Shown here: positions 12,098 to 23,287 of the stretch, in pieces
How the letters are laid out: every line of letters starts with the position of its first letter
Numbering within the stretch: the first letter of the stretch is position 1
Assembly (NCBI RefSeq): GCF_025698545.1
Contig: NC_068565.1
Location: 2,108,001 to 2,172,000, forward strand
Direction: 5' to 3'
Length of the DNA stretch: 64,000 nt
Source: Gossypium raimondii
Lineage: Eukaryota > Streptophyta > Magnoliopsida > Malvales > Malvaceae
Position numbers and translations under genes: made by a program
The notes under the pieces: model-generated
Databases searched by the model: none
Told to the model about the DNA's origin: nothing
What the model saw: the letters and a program-made list of their open reading frames with translations, nothing else

Positions 12098-13200
12098 ACA
12101 ACCACCGAACTGATAATCAGGTAACAGAAAACTAAAACATCAGTTCAAGGAAAAAAAGAGACGCTTAAGTAAGGAATTTTTTAGGGTGTTTAGATGTGGG
12201 GACAGAAAGATAATATCATGGTACTGTTTTTGTCAAGTGGAGAAGAAAACATTGTTTTGATAATTTTTGTCATTGTTTGTTGTATTGTGGGAAACATGGA
12301 ATTTTGTACGAGGCTATTGTTTGTCATGCAAACACTGTTGAAATTGAGAGAGATATCTATTTGACTGAACTGAAAGTTTAAGCACAGTTTCTCAATGGCT
12401 GAATGAAGCAATCTCCACCACCCATTATATTGCAATCTAAATAAGTTGAACCTGTGGTGGTTAGGATGTTCACTGTTCCAGGTGTGGCTTAGGTAGGTTC
12501 TAGTTATGTTGTTGTTAGCATTTTACCTTCCTATTGTAATTCACCAAAATAAACATCTATACACATTCGCGCTTAGTTCGACAACAAGATGAGTTGGTTG
12601 AAATTTTTTATATTTAACATATACTTTTTATTGTTAATTACTATTTTAAAATAATTCTAAAAATAACATTTTAATCTCTAGCAATTTCAATATTGGATAA
12701 ATCAGTTCTTTTAAAAAGTAGAATAATCTTTTAAAAGAATAGAATAATTTAATTTTTTAATTTGAAAGTGAGTAAATAAGAAGAATTAATCATGACATGA
12801 AATTTTTTAATTCTATATAATTTTAATTGGTTTAATAATAAATTTAACTTTTAATATTTATATATTTTGCATAAATTTTGATAAACGATAAACATTGGTG
12901 ACTAAATTTATTAAATCAAGATGAAATTGATAAGATGCATAAAATTTTAAAGCTAAATTTTTTATTAACTAATAAAAATATGTATAATTAATGTGCGAAA
13001 TTTGATAGGGTTTAAATAGGTATACTTTTTGAGAGTGACCAATTTGTCTAATATTAAAATTGAGCGGGACCATAGTGGTCTTTTTACCTAAAATATCAAA
13101 TCCAAATTGGAACTTCATCAAAGCACGCTTCTGTTGGTCACTTCCATGCTTCCTTTTTCAAATTTCTGAACCCAGAAAGGCCAAAAAAAAAAAAACAAAC
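12098..13200. other. 3' flank of eIF2 gamma and promoter of FAHD1-like gene
   Basis: 12098-12560 is moderately complex and is probably the 3' UTR and terminator region of eIF2 gamma. 12590-13000 is AT-rich with no recognisable feature. 13060-13200 is the probable promoter and leader of the next gene, ending in an A-rich tract immediately before its ATG. Confidence 0.5.
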
Positions 13201-16200
13201 ATGGCGGCTGCAGGATCTTTGCAGAATCTCCTGAAACTAGGGACTAAAATCGTCGGCGTGGGCCGCAACTATGCAGCGCACGCCAAAGAACTCGGCAACG
13301 CCGTCCCCAAGGTATCTATCTAATTCCCATTTATCTTATTCAAAGAGAAGATTTAATTGGTTTGTTTCCAATTATGAACTAAATATGATGTGGAAATCTG
13401 GTTTCCCAGGAACCAGTACTGTTTTTAAAGCCGACATCATCTTATTTGGAAAATGGAGGTACAATTGAGGTTCCACATCCATTGAATTCATTGGATTATG
13501 AAGTTGAACTTGCTGTCGTGATCGGAAAAACGGCTCGGGATGTGCCTGAAAACACTGCCATGAACTATGTTGGAGGTAATTCGAATCTTTTTTCATTAAA
13601 ACCGACGGAATTTGTGCTGTGTTTTCTGTGATAAAAGGGAAAGCTTAGGGGCTGATAAGCTCGAGATGAAAGTGGGTTTAGGATCTCGCTTCTCGAGATA
13701 TCCTTTTTTCTGCTAAAATATGTGATTTTGTTATTAAATAAGAATTGGATCGCGTAATTGTTAGTTAATAAAAGCATGTGTTAGACTTGATTCTATAATG
13801 TTTGATACATATGAATAAGAGGTTATAAGTTCAATTCCAATCACTTGCGAAAGTAATTTTAATAAAAAATTACCAAACCCCAGTTTTTACTGGTTTAGTC
13901 CGTTCTTTGTACTGGTTTAGTCCGTTCTTTTGTCGTTTTTATTGGTTAAATATTTTTTTTTTTGTATTTTCATGTCTATTTTACAATCTATGTTCGGATT
14001 TCATGGCTGGCCCTGTCTCCGAGGTTCAAACACTGTACCCAACACTTTCGGTGGTTAAATAGATATATTCCTCGTTCATTGGTTCTCTGTTTTTTTGGGA
14101 TTTACCGGACCAGAGAGGTCACTGATTTCCGAGTGAACTGGTTCAACTGACCAATTGGTCCCGTTTTTGCTATCACTGGTTCCCTAAAGACCCCATTTTT
14201 TATGAGACTAAAATTGATCCAATAGCAAATTTTCTAACTGTAATGGAGCAAATGATGTGCTTATTACTACTTGATTTTGTATTTGTGTAGTTTACTTTAG
14301 AAGGTCTAGTTTGCTCTCTTATTATTTTTGCAAAGGTTTATGATTGATTTTGTTGTAAAATTGATGGGAAACCTTGGATGTTAATACGTTTCATTTACTT
14401 TTCCCCCCTTTTTGCACATTAACAATTTACATAGACTGATGAAATTATCAATTTCATGCTAAAATGGCTACATTCGTCTGCTTCAGGCTATGCTTTAGCG
14501 TTGGATATGACTGCAAGGGAAATCCAATCTGTTGCGAAGGTATAACATTTAGTCATATTAAGCTCTCATGTACATTTTGTAAAGGTTTTATTACTTCACA
14601 TCCGAATGAATCATCTTTTCCACTGAGGCAAATCCTTGCTCTGATAGACAAGAGGATATCAAGTTATGATTTGTTTTCCGGTAGGACTTGTATTGCTATT
14701 ACTATGAAATTCTTAAATGAAGTATTTTAATAGTGGGGTTACCATTATGTTGCCTCTGATGTTCTACAGTTTCAGTTTTTCTTTGGCTATTTTTTACTCA
14801 TTCCATTGGTACGTATTTTGGAGAATGAGAATGGGATCAACACATTAGAGACAAGTACATAAAGTCCACAAATCATTTAGCCTTCATGAAACCTCAAAAG
14901 TTCTTTGTAATTAATTCTCTGGTTAAGAGCATTTGTAACTGAAATTCTCTGGAAAATGCAACGATTTTCCTTTTGGATGATTGCCACACCATGTTGTTAC
15001 AGGATCAATGGAAAGAAAAAGCTTGTAGGCTCAACCATCTACTTTAATGGCAGATCTTAAGTTATATGTCAATCTTTATTCATCACATGCATCTTGCCAT
15101 GATTCTTATTCTACTTGTTTATTGTTTGAGTTACTGATGTTCCTTTCTTATCACTTTTGTCAGTCTGCAGGTCTTCCATGGACAGTTGCTAAAGGGCAGG
15201 ACACCTTCACTCCGATCAGTTCTGTTGTAAGAAATAAGATTGAAATAATTTCATCTTTCTCCTTTCTCTGAAGTACATTATGTCCCCAAATTAATTTTCA
15301 AGCTCTTTGACTAGACGATGAGTGTGTCTTTTGAGCTTTACATTTGCTGCTCAGGAATAATCAATATCGAACAATGTTGCTCTGACCCTTCATTTCTTGA
15401 AGTGGTTGTGTCCAACACATATCTGATCATAAGTATGGGATATGATCCTCCAAGAGCTCTCTAAATGTATAAAATTCTTGAAAAGACTGTTGAACATATC
15501 CTAGCTGGATGCATACTCATATTTTAACACTCGCATCCAAGTTGGACTGAGGAGAATAGCTGTTTTTCCCATGGTGTTCTATAATGTTATATATATATCT
15601 TCCAAAGTTTGCTGAATGAAAAGTTTTCTGTAGTTTTCAGTGTCCATGGTGCCCAATCCCGACAACTTGGAGCTCTGGTTAAAGGTTTATATACCAGCAT
15701 TCTGCTATTCAGCGTTCATTTTGTGTACACTTGGAATTCTTCAAGTTAATTATCTTTTTCCCCCAAACTAATCAAGTTTAGGTGCATTTTCATCACAGGT
15801 AGATGATGAAATACGACAAAAGGGTTCCACCAAGGATATGATCTTTAAGATTCCTTACCTTATTAGTCACATAAGTTCCATAATGACCCTTTTCGAAGGA
15901 GATACCATATTAACAGGTTAAATAGCATTCCCTTTTTCCCCCAAATTTTCTTCTTTCACATTAGTTGTTAAACTTAAAACATGTTATCTGGTTATTCCTT
16001 TTTAAACTAACATATTGATCAAAGAGCTGAATCCATTGGCAAAAAAACCGAATTCTTTTCCAGGGGGTATGTTCTATTGTGGGATCTCATTCATGTTGAT
16101 GATCCATACATTTCCTAATGGAACTCTTTGCCTGATTCTGTTGCATGTTTAGATTGTTATATTCTGTTTTCATGTATCATTCATCCAATAGATATGGCAT

Positions 16201-16617
16201 GACTGGTTGGTTCGGTGCTTTATTTTTTCCCTATTTTATTTGGATTTGGTTGCGAGTATCCAACATTGATATGTTCAATTTTTGCCAAGATTTTCAAGTG
16301 TTTGTAGTGTCTTTAGAAGGATCATATACCTATACTCATGTTCGGATATGTGTTAGATACAGGTTTCTTTATAGATTCTAGCATACCCCATTTGTTCTCG
16401 TCCTTTTTATCAAACTTCTGATTTTAAACGCTAGTTATTGTATACAACATTTTCATCAATTTAAGTCTTAATTAGGCACTCTGTTGATTTCACTTTTGTA
16501 GGCACTCCACAAGGTGTTGGCCCTGTAAAGGTAGGCCAAAAGATAACTGCCGGAATAACAGGCTTGGTAGATGTTTGCTTCGACGTTGGAAAACGCCAAA
16601 AGCCAGGGAGTACTTGA
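13201..16617 (+). CDS. FAHD1-type acylpyruvase / oxaloacetate decarboxylase
   Basis: Fumarylacetoacetate hydrolase-fold enzyme. Animal FAHD1 cleaves acylpyruvates and decarboxylates oxaloacetate in mitochondria; the plant homologue is assumed to do likewise. Seven coding exons: 13201-13311, 13410-13575, 14487-14539, 15164-15226, 15634-15684, 15799-15916, 16502-16617. They give 225 residues, matching the family. Visible signatures are VGRNYAAHAKELGNAVP at the start, EPVLFLKP, DYEVELAVVIG (metal-binding glutamates), ALDMTAREIQ, AKGQDTFTPIS, GSTKDMIFKIPYLISHIS and the final ILTGTPQGVGPVKVGQ. The ATG chosen lies just after an A-tract and starts MAAAGSLQNLLKLGTKIV, a possible but weak targeting sequence. 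Exon 5 needs the TAG acceptor at 15633; the next CAG, at 15640, would break the frame. Intron 2 is long and contains a short tandem repeat. Confidence 0.93.
13888..13932. repeat. Two-copy 22-bp tandem repeat in FAHD1 intron 2
   Basis: 'tactggtttagtccgttctt' occurs twice in a row with a 22-bp period. It lies in a stretch (13880-14210) that also has 'ttaccggacc', 'gaactggttcaactgacc' and 'actggttcc'. Those phrases resemble the 'accggtt' repeat near 27.4 kb, so the intron probably holds a decayed element. Confidence 0.6.
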
Positions 16618-18085
16618 GCTTAGTGCATCTGCACTGCTGCAACCATTGCCTGTTGAAAGCACAAGTTACCCTTTCATTTTCTGATGCAATTGCAGCAGGA
16701 CATAAAAAATGGCACAATCTGCCATTGAAGCTAACCAAGCAAAAGAGACTGGACTTGGATCTTTTCAGGTATTCTGTCAATAAAGTTTCTTATATATAGT
16801 ACTTTGTGAATCTCGTGTTTATGGAGTCATCATCATTATTGACACGCAATGTTAGTTGCAGTGATTATTACTGAAACTAACTCAGAAGAAACCAATGCCT
16901 GTTGGCTTTTGAAACTTGCCTGATTTTATGGATTTTGCTTAAAAGTTCAAGACAAATAATTCAGTGACATGAATTGTTTTAAGTTTCAGCTTAAATTAAC
17001 ATATCCAATAATTCTTCTGAGTTAGTTTCAGTCATAAGTGTCGGATATACATGTTTCAAGAAAAAAGAGGATTCGAAATGACATAAGACGTCATTTTTGT
17101 TTAAGTATGTGAATGCGACACTCAGTGTTCAAGACATGGATATAGGCAAGTCCCTGGTTGCTGATAATGAACTTCAAAGACACTTTCGCCTCTATTGTAA
17201 ATTGGATCGATAGTCAAGCTGATCATACTATCGATTTTTGGTTTAATAGATTTAACGGGTGAATGCCAGTTGATCTATGATTAAATAAAAGAATAAAAAA
17301 GACCTAGAGAAATTAATAAACACAAATTCTAGAATTTGGGCAATAAATATTAGCCAAAATATGAAAAGAAAAATCAAAATATATTTTAAATTTGGTTCAT
17401 ATGATTTTCAGTTCATTTTTCATCTTGGTCCACGGATTTTTACCAATTCATAGCTGTCCTCTTTATTCTCAGCTATATGTTGTCAGTTAAATCACTAGTT
17501 GTTTATTCAATCAATTAACTTGGTCTGAGTATGATAACATTGCTTGTTGTAAGTTTATAATTTTAATAAAAATCAGTTTCACCTATCTCATGTGCACTTA
17601 AATCATGCAAATTATCTTTTTATGTAAAAGAAAAATCTATTAATATAGTATTTTGGATAAATATGATGGAAATATCATAGCAATTTAAAATTTTGCATAT
17701 ATGAATTATAATTTTATTAATAAATTTAACAGTTAAATTATTAAAATATTATATTGTTTTCATTTTTTCAACGAAAATATAATTTGTTGTGATTTTATGG
17801 GTATATTCTTATCTGTTTATTTGTTTTGAAACTTGGAAGTTCATATAATATATATTGCATTATTAATTATTAATCAACCAACAATGATGAGATCATGTTC
17901 AATCACACCCTTGCATGTGGGAAGGATAATAGGTGCTTAGCCTAACATGTCATTATTAGGGTTTCAAACCCTAAATCAAATTTGTGTGTAAACATACTGA
18001 TTTATTTCACTACAACAATGTTCGCTGCATCTTATTCCACAGTAGTTAGCTGCCCCGATGTTGGATTAATTTATTCTTTTTTTTT
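16618..18085. other. 3' flank of FAHD1 gene and AT-rich intergenic DNA
   Basis: Up to about 17,170 the sequence is of mixed composition and probably includes the 3' UTR and flank; it contains the 21-bp inverted repeat listed next. 17,270-18,085 is AT-rich, and I see no gene or well-formed repeat in it. Confidence 0.5.
16870..17032. repeat. Perfect 21-bp inverted repeat, 121-bp loop
   Basis: 'actgaaactaactcagaagaa' at 16870-16890 is exactly complementary to 'ttcttctgagttagtttcagt' at 17012-17032. Complementarity stops sharply on both sides. It lies about 250 bp downstream of the FAHD1 stop codon, possibly inside its 3' UTR. The origin is not recognised. Confidence 0.75.
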
Positions 18086-18366
18086 GGGTAAACTACACCC
18101 CAAGTAAGTTTACACATTGGGGAACAATGGTTCAAAATGAAAAAAATATGGGGTACAATTGTATGATTTAACCTAAATTTTTTATTTGAAATGATGGTTT
18201 AATGTGTCACGTAAGCTTACCGTTACACTGTTAACGGCAATTAATGGCTTAGTGACTAAAATGTTACAACACGTTAATGTAAGTGACTAAAACGTAACAT
18301 TTCAAACATAAGTGACTAAAATATAACCTGAGGGAAAACAAAAGTGACTATTTTTATAGTTTACCC
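18086..18366. mobile_element. 'gggtaaac' MITE related to the 53.4-kb foldback element
   Basis: 281 bp with ends 'gggtaaactac' and 'tagtttaccc'. The right 200 bp ('taacctaaattttttatttgaaatgatggtttaatgtg...gtgactaaaacgtaacatttcaaacataagtgac') matches the right arm of the element at 53,367-54,139 closely. The left end is different, so this is a one-armed derivative. Flanks (poly-T versus ttcttgtat) are too simple to prove a duplication. Confidence 0.7.
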
Positions 18367-18714
18367 TTCTTGTATATGACTTGATGCTTAATTACTTACG
18401 TACTAATTACGAAATATTGACATTTCTACGGAAATGTATGGCTACGAAATGTAGGGTATAAATGAAATACAAGTAATCGCATTTTATTTGGATCGGATTA
18501 GAATAACTCAAATTTAATTTAATAATTCTTAGCAAAGCTTGTGTTTGAATCGAATTTAAACATCATAAATACTCAATTCGAACAGACTCACGTTGTTAAT
18601 ATTTATTTCTTGTAGTTGTTTGGAAGTCAATTTTGAAATTTCCAATCTAAACAATCTAACTCTTTACAAAATAAAATAAAACCAAGAGAACTCAATAGAA
18701 ATAGAAATTTATGC

Positions 18715-18890
18715 GAAGGCAGAAATTTGTTGGGGAGTCAAAATTAAATTGTATATTCTCATGATTGTAAAAATATAATTTTACCATTTTGATAGTCAAT
18801 ATCTTTATAACTTTTAGGGAATTTATCATATTTTTATTATTTTTGGTGGCCAAAGTAAAAATTTACCATTACTAATTTAAAATTTTCTAA
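18715..18890. mobile_element. 'gggYgaagcc' family element, diverged copy
   Basis: 'gcgaaggcagaaatttgttggggagtcaaaattaaattgta...gattgtaaaaatataattttaccattttgatag' parallels the reverse strand of 33,410-33,600 ('gggtgaagccacaaaaatttttagaaacaaaattaaattgtaattttacaatagtaaaaatataatttt'). No coding capacity and no clear ends. Confidence 0.5.
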
Positions 18891-18891
18891 A

Positions 18892-19613
18892 CTATAGGAG
18901 ACTTAAATAGAAATTTTTCCATTTTATCAGCCTCCACTGTGGTCCCCACTGCATAAAACTTACAGCTGCATATTGAACTGAAATCATCAATTGCTCCACC
19001 AGTAATTCTGCTTCTTCTTTCAATTGTTTCCGAGGAGAAAGTTCTCTGCTGATTCTGGAAAATGAAAGTAATGCATCACTCAGATGAAGCACATTGAAAA
19101 CAGTAGTCATTGAACTACTATATAACATGCATTACTTCTCAAAATAACATCCCAAGCTATGCCATTGACGATTCTTTGAACGGTTTCCAAAGCGAACTAC
19201 TTCTATTGAAAAGAGACAAGGAATTGATAGATTACCCATAGTCAAAAGAGGGTGGCGACGTCGAGAGGAGTAAGCTTGTCCCACGGTGAAGAAGAGGAAC
19301 CACCAAAATGCACCAAGCGGGAACTACGGCACTGACGAGGTATTGGACTTCGTTAGTTGTCTGAAAGCGACAGACTCGGCGATGATGTCCAGCGGGATCG
19401 ATCAGAACTGCGATGAAGAAGAGGAAAGCATGGGATGGAATAAAGCGTTGCCTTAAACGGAACCTATGGCATCGATGCTGCTGCGGGCTTCCACCGGCGC
19501 CGAAGAGCGGCAAACACGGTGGTGGCGTCGATCGGAATGGGTTGGAAGGAAGGCCGACAGGAGGGACCGTGAATGACGAATTGGGGAGGAAGTTTTTTTA
19601 ACGTAAAAGAAGA
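18892..19613 (-). other. Possible non-coding or broken gene (GC-richer island)
   Basis: This island is much less AT-rich than its surroundings, especially 19,230-19,600. Read on the minus strand, it has open frames of 93 codons (19,232-19,513) and 78 codons (18,892-19,128). Near 19,060 to 18,960 the minus strand shows 'tttccag', an exon-like segment rich in codons for E, R and S, then a strong donor 'gctgtaagtttt'. I could not join these into a protein I recognise. The reading frames contain proline/arginine-rich sequence and no domain. It could be a long non-coding transcript, a lineage-specific short gene, or the remains of one. It is bracketed by repeats on both sides. Confidence 0.25.
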
Positions 19614-19622
19614 TTTCTTTTT

Positions 19623-19749
19623 GGATAAACTACTAAATAGACATTTTTATTTCTCTCAGATTATATTTTAGTCACTTATATTTGAAATGTTACGTTTTAG
19701 TCACTTACGTTATCATTTTGTTACAAAATAATTACTCTCTCGTTAAGAT
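19623..19749. mobile_element. Fragment of 'ggRtaaac' Mutator-like foldback family
   Basis: 'ggataaactactaaatagac...ttatattttagtcacttatatttgaaatgttacgttttagtcacttacgttatca' matches the left arm of the element at 53,367. It stops abruptly at 19,749, where the next element begins. Confidence 0.6.
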
Positions 19750-20120
19750 TAGGGGTGAGTATCCAATTGCATCGAGTCGAATATAGTCAAAAAATTTCGA
19801 GTCAAGTCGAATTAACGGATCTTATTATTTATACTCAATGTTGTGTTTACATGGACAAATTATTTAACTAGTAGACGAAGTACAAAATTACTTAACTATA
19901 TAAACAATATAATAGCTTTGCCTTTGGGTAAACATATATCAAAACAAAGTAGTTTTCTCTTTATTCGGATTTTGAATAACTCAAATTGTGTAATTCATAT
20001 TTGAATTAAATCAAAAACTTGATTCTTTATTTAAATTGATCCAAATAACTCGATTAACTCAAACTATTAAATTCAAAATTTAAATTTTTATAAAATTTTT
20101 CAAATCAAATCAATTTTAAT
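19750..20120. mobile_element. Partial hAT-like element with 'taggggtgag' end
   Basis: It begins 'taggggtgagtatccaattgcatcgagtcgaat', matching the left end of the element at 23,768. The 'cgaatc'-type and 'aactcgattaactcaaact' phrases continue inside. The matching right end 'ctcaccccta' is absent, so the element is truncated. Confidence 0.5.
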
Positions 20121-20536
20121 CCGACCAAACAGCAATCCAACTGTTACTATTAATTTTTATTTAATCTAAAGGCTCTTGTTTTCTGAAGCTCATGGTAAGC
20201 TTCTTTTTTTTTTTTTTTTTTTAAGCTCTTTTGTAAGAGCTTTCGGTAGAATTTCCCTACCCTTTATATGTAAAAAAAGCTAAAAAAGATACAAATAAAA
20301 TAATATTTAATTAAAAATACAAATAATATTAAATAAAATATCGAAAAGTGGGTAAGGGCATTAAAGTCAAATTCACAATTTCCACCGTCAACCAAGGCGT
20401 CTCTTGGACTGAAAGTCGAACATCTCATCTTTTCACTTAAAAACCCTTCCATCCCATTTCTCTCTTTTCTAAATAGAAGAATCAAAGTCCGACCCGATTC
20501 CGTATCAGACTCCATAGCTGCAAAAGCTTCAAAGCC

Positions 20537-21388
20537 ATGAGCGAGACCGATAATGGATTCGGTGGTTCCTCTGATATTCCCATGGATAACAATAACAGCT
20601 ACGCCTTAAGTGGCAGGATCATGCTCAGCACCATTGTTGTTTTGTTCTTCGTCGTTATACTCGCCTTCATCTTCCATCTCTACGCTCGTTGGTACATCCT
20701 ACGTTCCCGCCGCCGTCGTTCCAGCGGTCGCCGTAATCGACGGCTAACGCAGTTCGTTTTCTACGTTGATCCAAACTCCAATGCCGCCGCCAATCGCGGA
20801 CTAGATGCGCGCGTTCTCAAGTCGCTCCCGGTTTTCACTTTCTCCTCCGAGACCCACCCGGATTCCGCCCTCGAATGCGCCGTTTGTTTGTCGGAGTTCG
20901 AAGAAAATGAGTCGGGCCGGGTATTACCCAAATGTAATCATAGTTTCCATTTAGCTTGTATAGATATGTGGTTTCACTCTCACTCAACGTGTCCTCTTTG
21001 TCGGACCCCCGTCGAAGAATACAAACCCGTATCTGATAACCCGGGAGATTTAGTATTAACTATCAATGAACCGTCAGAAGGAGAATCCGGATCCGATCGG
21101 AGCTCAGATTTGTGTGCCACGTGTCGACACGAGGAAGGACATGAAGATTCGTCGGCCGTTGGGTACCGCAGGAAATTGTCGATTGAGATTTCAAGAAATA
21201 CTGAAGGTTTCGTGGGTGAGTCGAGTGGGTGTAACTCAGGACCGAGTCCAGCTTATAGATCGCCAATGACTCGAATGTTGTCGTTTAAGAGGATACTGAG
21301 TAGGGACAGAAGAGGGAGTGGAACAATCTCCGTTCCCGAGTCGGATATCGAGCGAGGCGGGGATGAGACTCCGCAAACTCAGGGATAA
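20537..21388 (+). CDS. ATL-family RING-H2 E3 ubiquitin ligase
   Basis: Single-exon gene for a 283-residue membrane E3 ubiquitin ligase, intronless like most plant ATL genes. One transmembrane helix at about residues 28-50 is followed by a strongly basic cluster (55-70) setting topology. The GLD signature is present (GLDARVLKSLP, from residue 88). The RING-H2 finger has C114, C117, C133, H135, H138, C141, C152 and C155, with the conserved tryptophan at 145 that contacts the E2. The C-terminal half is Ser/Glu-rich, low complexity, with no domain and possible phosphorylation sites. The ATG at 20,537 lies after a pyrimidine-rich leader. The ATL subgroup (ATL2/3/5/16-like) cannot be settled by eye. 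Family members act in defence, ABA and carbon/nitrogen signalling; the substrate here is unknown. A 20-T run at 20,203-20,222 sits upstream. Confidence 0.93.
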   Translation: MSETDNGFGGSSDIPMDNNNSYALSGRIMLSTIVVLFFVVILAFIFHLYARWYILRSRRRRSSGRRNRRLTQFVFYVDPNSNAAANRGLDARVLKSLPVFTFSSETHPDSALECAVCLSEFEENESGRVLPKCNHSFHLACIDMWFHSHSTCPLCRTPVEEYKPVSDNPGDLVLTINEPSEGESGSDRSSDLCATCRHEEGHEDSSAVGYRRKLSIEISRNTEGFVGESSGCNSGPSPAYRSPMTRMLSFKRILSRDRRGSGTISVPESDIERGGDETPQTQG

Positions 21389-21787
21389 CTAGGGTGATGA
21401 CGTGATGTGTGACTCAGTAGACAAAAATCAGCGGCGCAGCAGATTTACTGTACTGCGGTGAAAAGACATTCGTACGAGGACTAGGATGACAGAATCCACG
21501 TGGCTTGAGGATATTGAAACGAAAACACCTGGCAGATTTTGGGACGTTGATGAACAAGAATATTTATTTGTAATTTTTTGTGTGTATAAATTTGTCTCAT
21601 TAATTAATATTATTTTATATATATTTGTTTTACTTGAGGTTAACCTTCTTTAGAAAATAAAATTATCGTCTTCGAAAAAAGAATAATACACAAACTCAAA
21701 AACTAATTAAATACTATATGATCTGATTTTTCTATTGTTTTATTTTAATATATATTTTTGATAATAATAAATTTAAAAATTTATGGC
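21389..21787. other. 3' flank of ATL gene
   Basis: Mixed-composition sequence to about 21,600 is probably the 3' UTR; 'ttaattaatattattttatatat' after it is an AT-rich polyadenylation-type region. No other feature is seen. Confidence 0.5.
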
Positions 21788-21932
21788 ATTGCTGATTAAG
21801 TCTTAACTTGATTGGTATCGATATTGTTGTCAATATAGGAAGTCGTAGGTTCGAGTACCTGAAGCACATTATCTTCCTATTTAATAATTTGGGAGAGGCT
21901 ATGGATAATTTTAGTCATTGTATAAAAAAATA
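21788..21932 (+). mobile_element. tRNA-derived SINE, family S-A
   Basis: Pol III A-box-like 'taacttgattggtat' and B-box 'ggttcgagta' are separated by 'ttgttgtcaatataggaagtcgta'. After them comes 'gcacattatcttcctatttaataatttgggagaggctatgga', and the element ends in an A-run (tataaaaaaa). Three other copies in this window share the same order of blocks. It is not a tRNA gene: there is no cloverleaf. Confidence 0.75.
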
Positions 21933-22859
21933 GATATGATAATAACCTATAATGAGATTAATGTTAAAAAAATCAAGTCCATGGTTGATAAAATTATTAG
22001 ATTTTTATCTAGATCTTTCAACATAAAATTTCTAATTTTATTTGTATGTTACGCGTTATTTCTTACGAGTATTATTTTATTGAATATGATAAAATGGAAA
22101 ATTATTTTATGAACTTTTCCTCCACATCATCCATTGCCTCTTTCCAATTATTTAATGATATTTTGTAATTTTTTCATGTCATTAATATATATTTTTGTAA
22201 TTTTACCCTAAACCTTGATATTGAGTTAAGTTCGGGGTTCGAGATTTAGAGTAAAATCATCAAAATTATGTGTCAATGTCATGAAATTTGTTTTGAAATA
22301 TTATTAAATAATTGGAAAGAGAACATGAATCATGAGGTAGAAATAGTTCATCTAATAATTTCTTAATAAAATGACATGTGTTACATTTTAAAAAAATTAA
22401 AAATTTAATTAAGTTTAAATGCTTTTAAATGTGTATTGTTTTTAATTTTTAAAATGAAAATAAAAAATCAATTAATAGGATATGAACCTTGTTAATAATA
22501 TGATGTTTATTTTATAATTGAATATATCTAATTGATATTATATTTGATGATATTATATTTTTATTATATTAATAATATTTATTATTGTTAGTTGATGGTG
22601 GCGCAACTAGAGCCGTCTCGATTTGACCCAACCTAGCAGACATTTCTATTTTATTATCGACCTCTACAATTTTTTTATACACATGTGACATGTCATATAA
22701 TATTTCAATTTCTTTTAAGCGGTAAAACAGATAAGGGTATATGTGATTATATATAAAAAGTTAAATTATGTTATTACTTACAATTACAAAGTTGTAGATT
22801 TAATTTTTATATATTTTATTTGATAAATTTTAGTTTTTATATTTTTTGAATTGGTTATT
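21933..22859. other. AT-rich intergenic DNA
   Basis: No coding sequence or clearly bounded repeat is seen. Phrases such as 'gttcggggttcgagatttagag' look gene-derived, but no reading frame supports them. Confidence 0.4.
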
Positions 22860-23287
22860 TTAGTTTCTGTATTTTTCAAATTTTCAAATTTTAGTCCTAG
22901 TCCAAATAGCAGCAATTAAATCTATTTGGTTAAATTTATTTACAGGTCCTGTATTATGTGTACAATCACGGATTTAGTCCGTTCTCTCCAATTGGATCAT
23001 TCTAAGTCCCTATACTTTTCAATTTTTGAAATTTTAGTCTTGACGCAAATGACAGATGTTAACCCATTAATTGGATTTTTAGTGAGTAACATGTAGAAAT
23101 AGTAAATTGGCATGACATTACACATATGATAATATATTTGACGATCAGATTTTAGAAGTAATAGAACTTTACTAAATGAATTTAACATATATGATTTGGT
23201 GAGGACTAAAATTTTAAAATTTAGAAAGTATAAAGATTAAATCCATAACTTTTGCAAAGTACAAGGACTAATGATGAATTTAACCTA
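22860..23287. mobile_element. Decayed foldback element ('tagtccttgtac' family)
   Basis: The right end reads 'ttttgcaaagtacaaggactaatgatgaatttaacctat'. The left part holds the complementary phrases 'ggtcctgtattatg', 'ggatttagtccg' and 'aagtccctatacttttcaatttttgaaattttagtc'. The central 'gacagatgttaacccattaattgg' and 'ggcatgac' phrases are typical of the same family at 29.6 kb. The left end is blurred, and no duplication is readable. Confidence 0.55.

Noticed and set aside
16145-16381. 78-codon frame rich in aromatic residues
   Set aside because: It lies wholly within FAHD1 intron 6; there is no domain and the flanking exons splice over it cleanly.
21841-21860. B-box motif 'ggttcgag' suggesting a tRNA gene
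   Set aside because: No acceptor stem or cloverleaf can be formed around it. The same block order repeats at three other places with SINE-like tails.
21918-22112. 64-codon frame with hydrophobic stretch
   Set aside because: Very AT-rich sequence gives Ile/Lys/Phe-rich frames by chance. It begins in the SINE tail.
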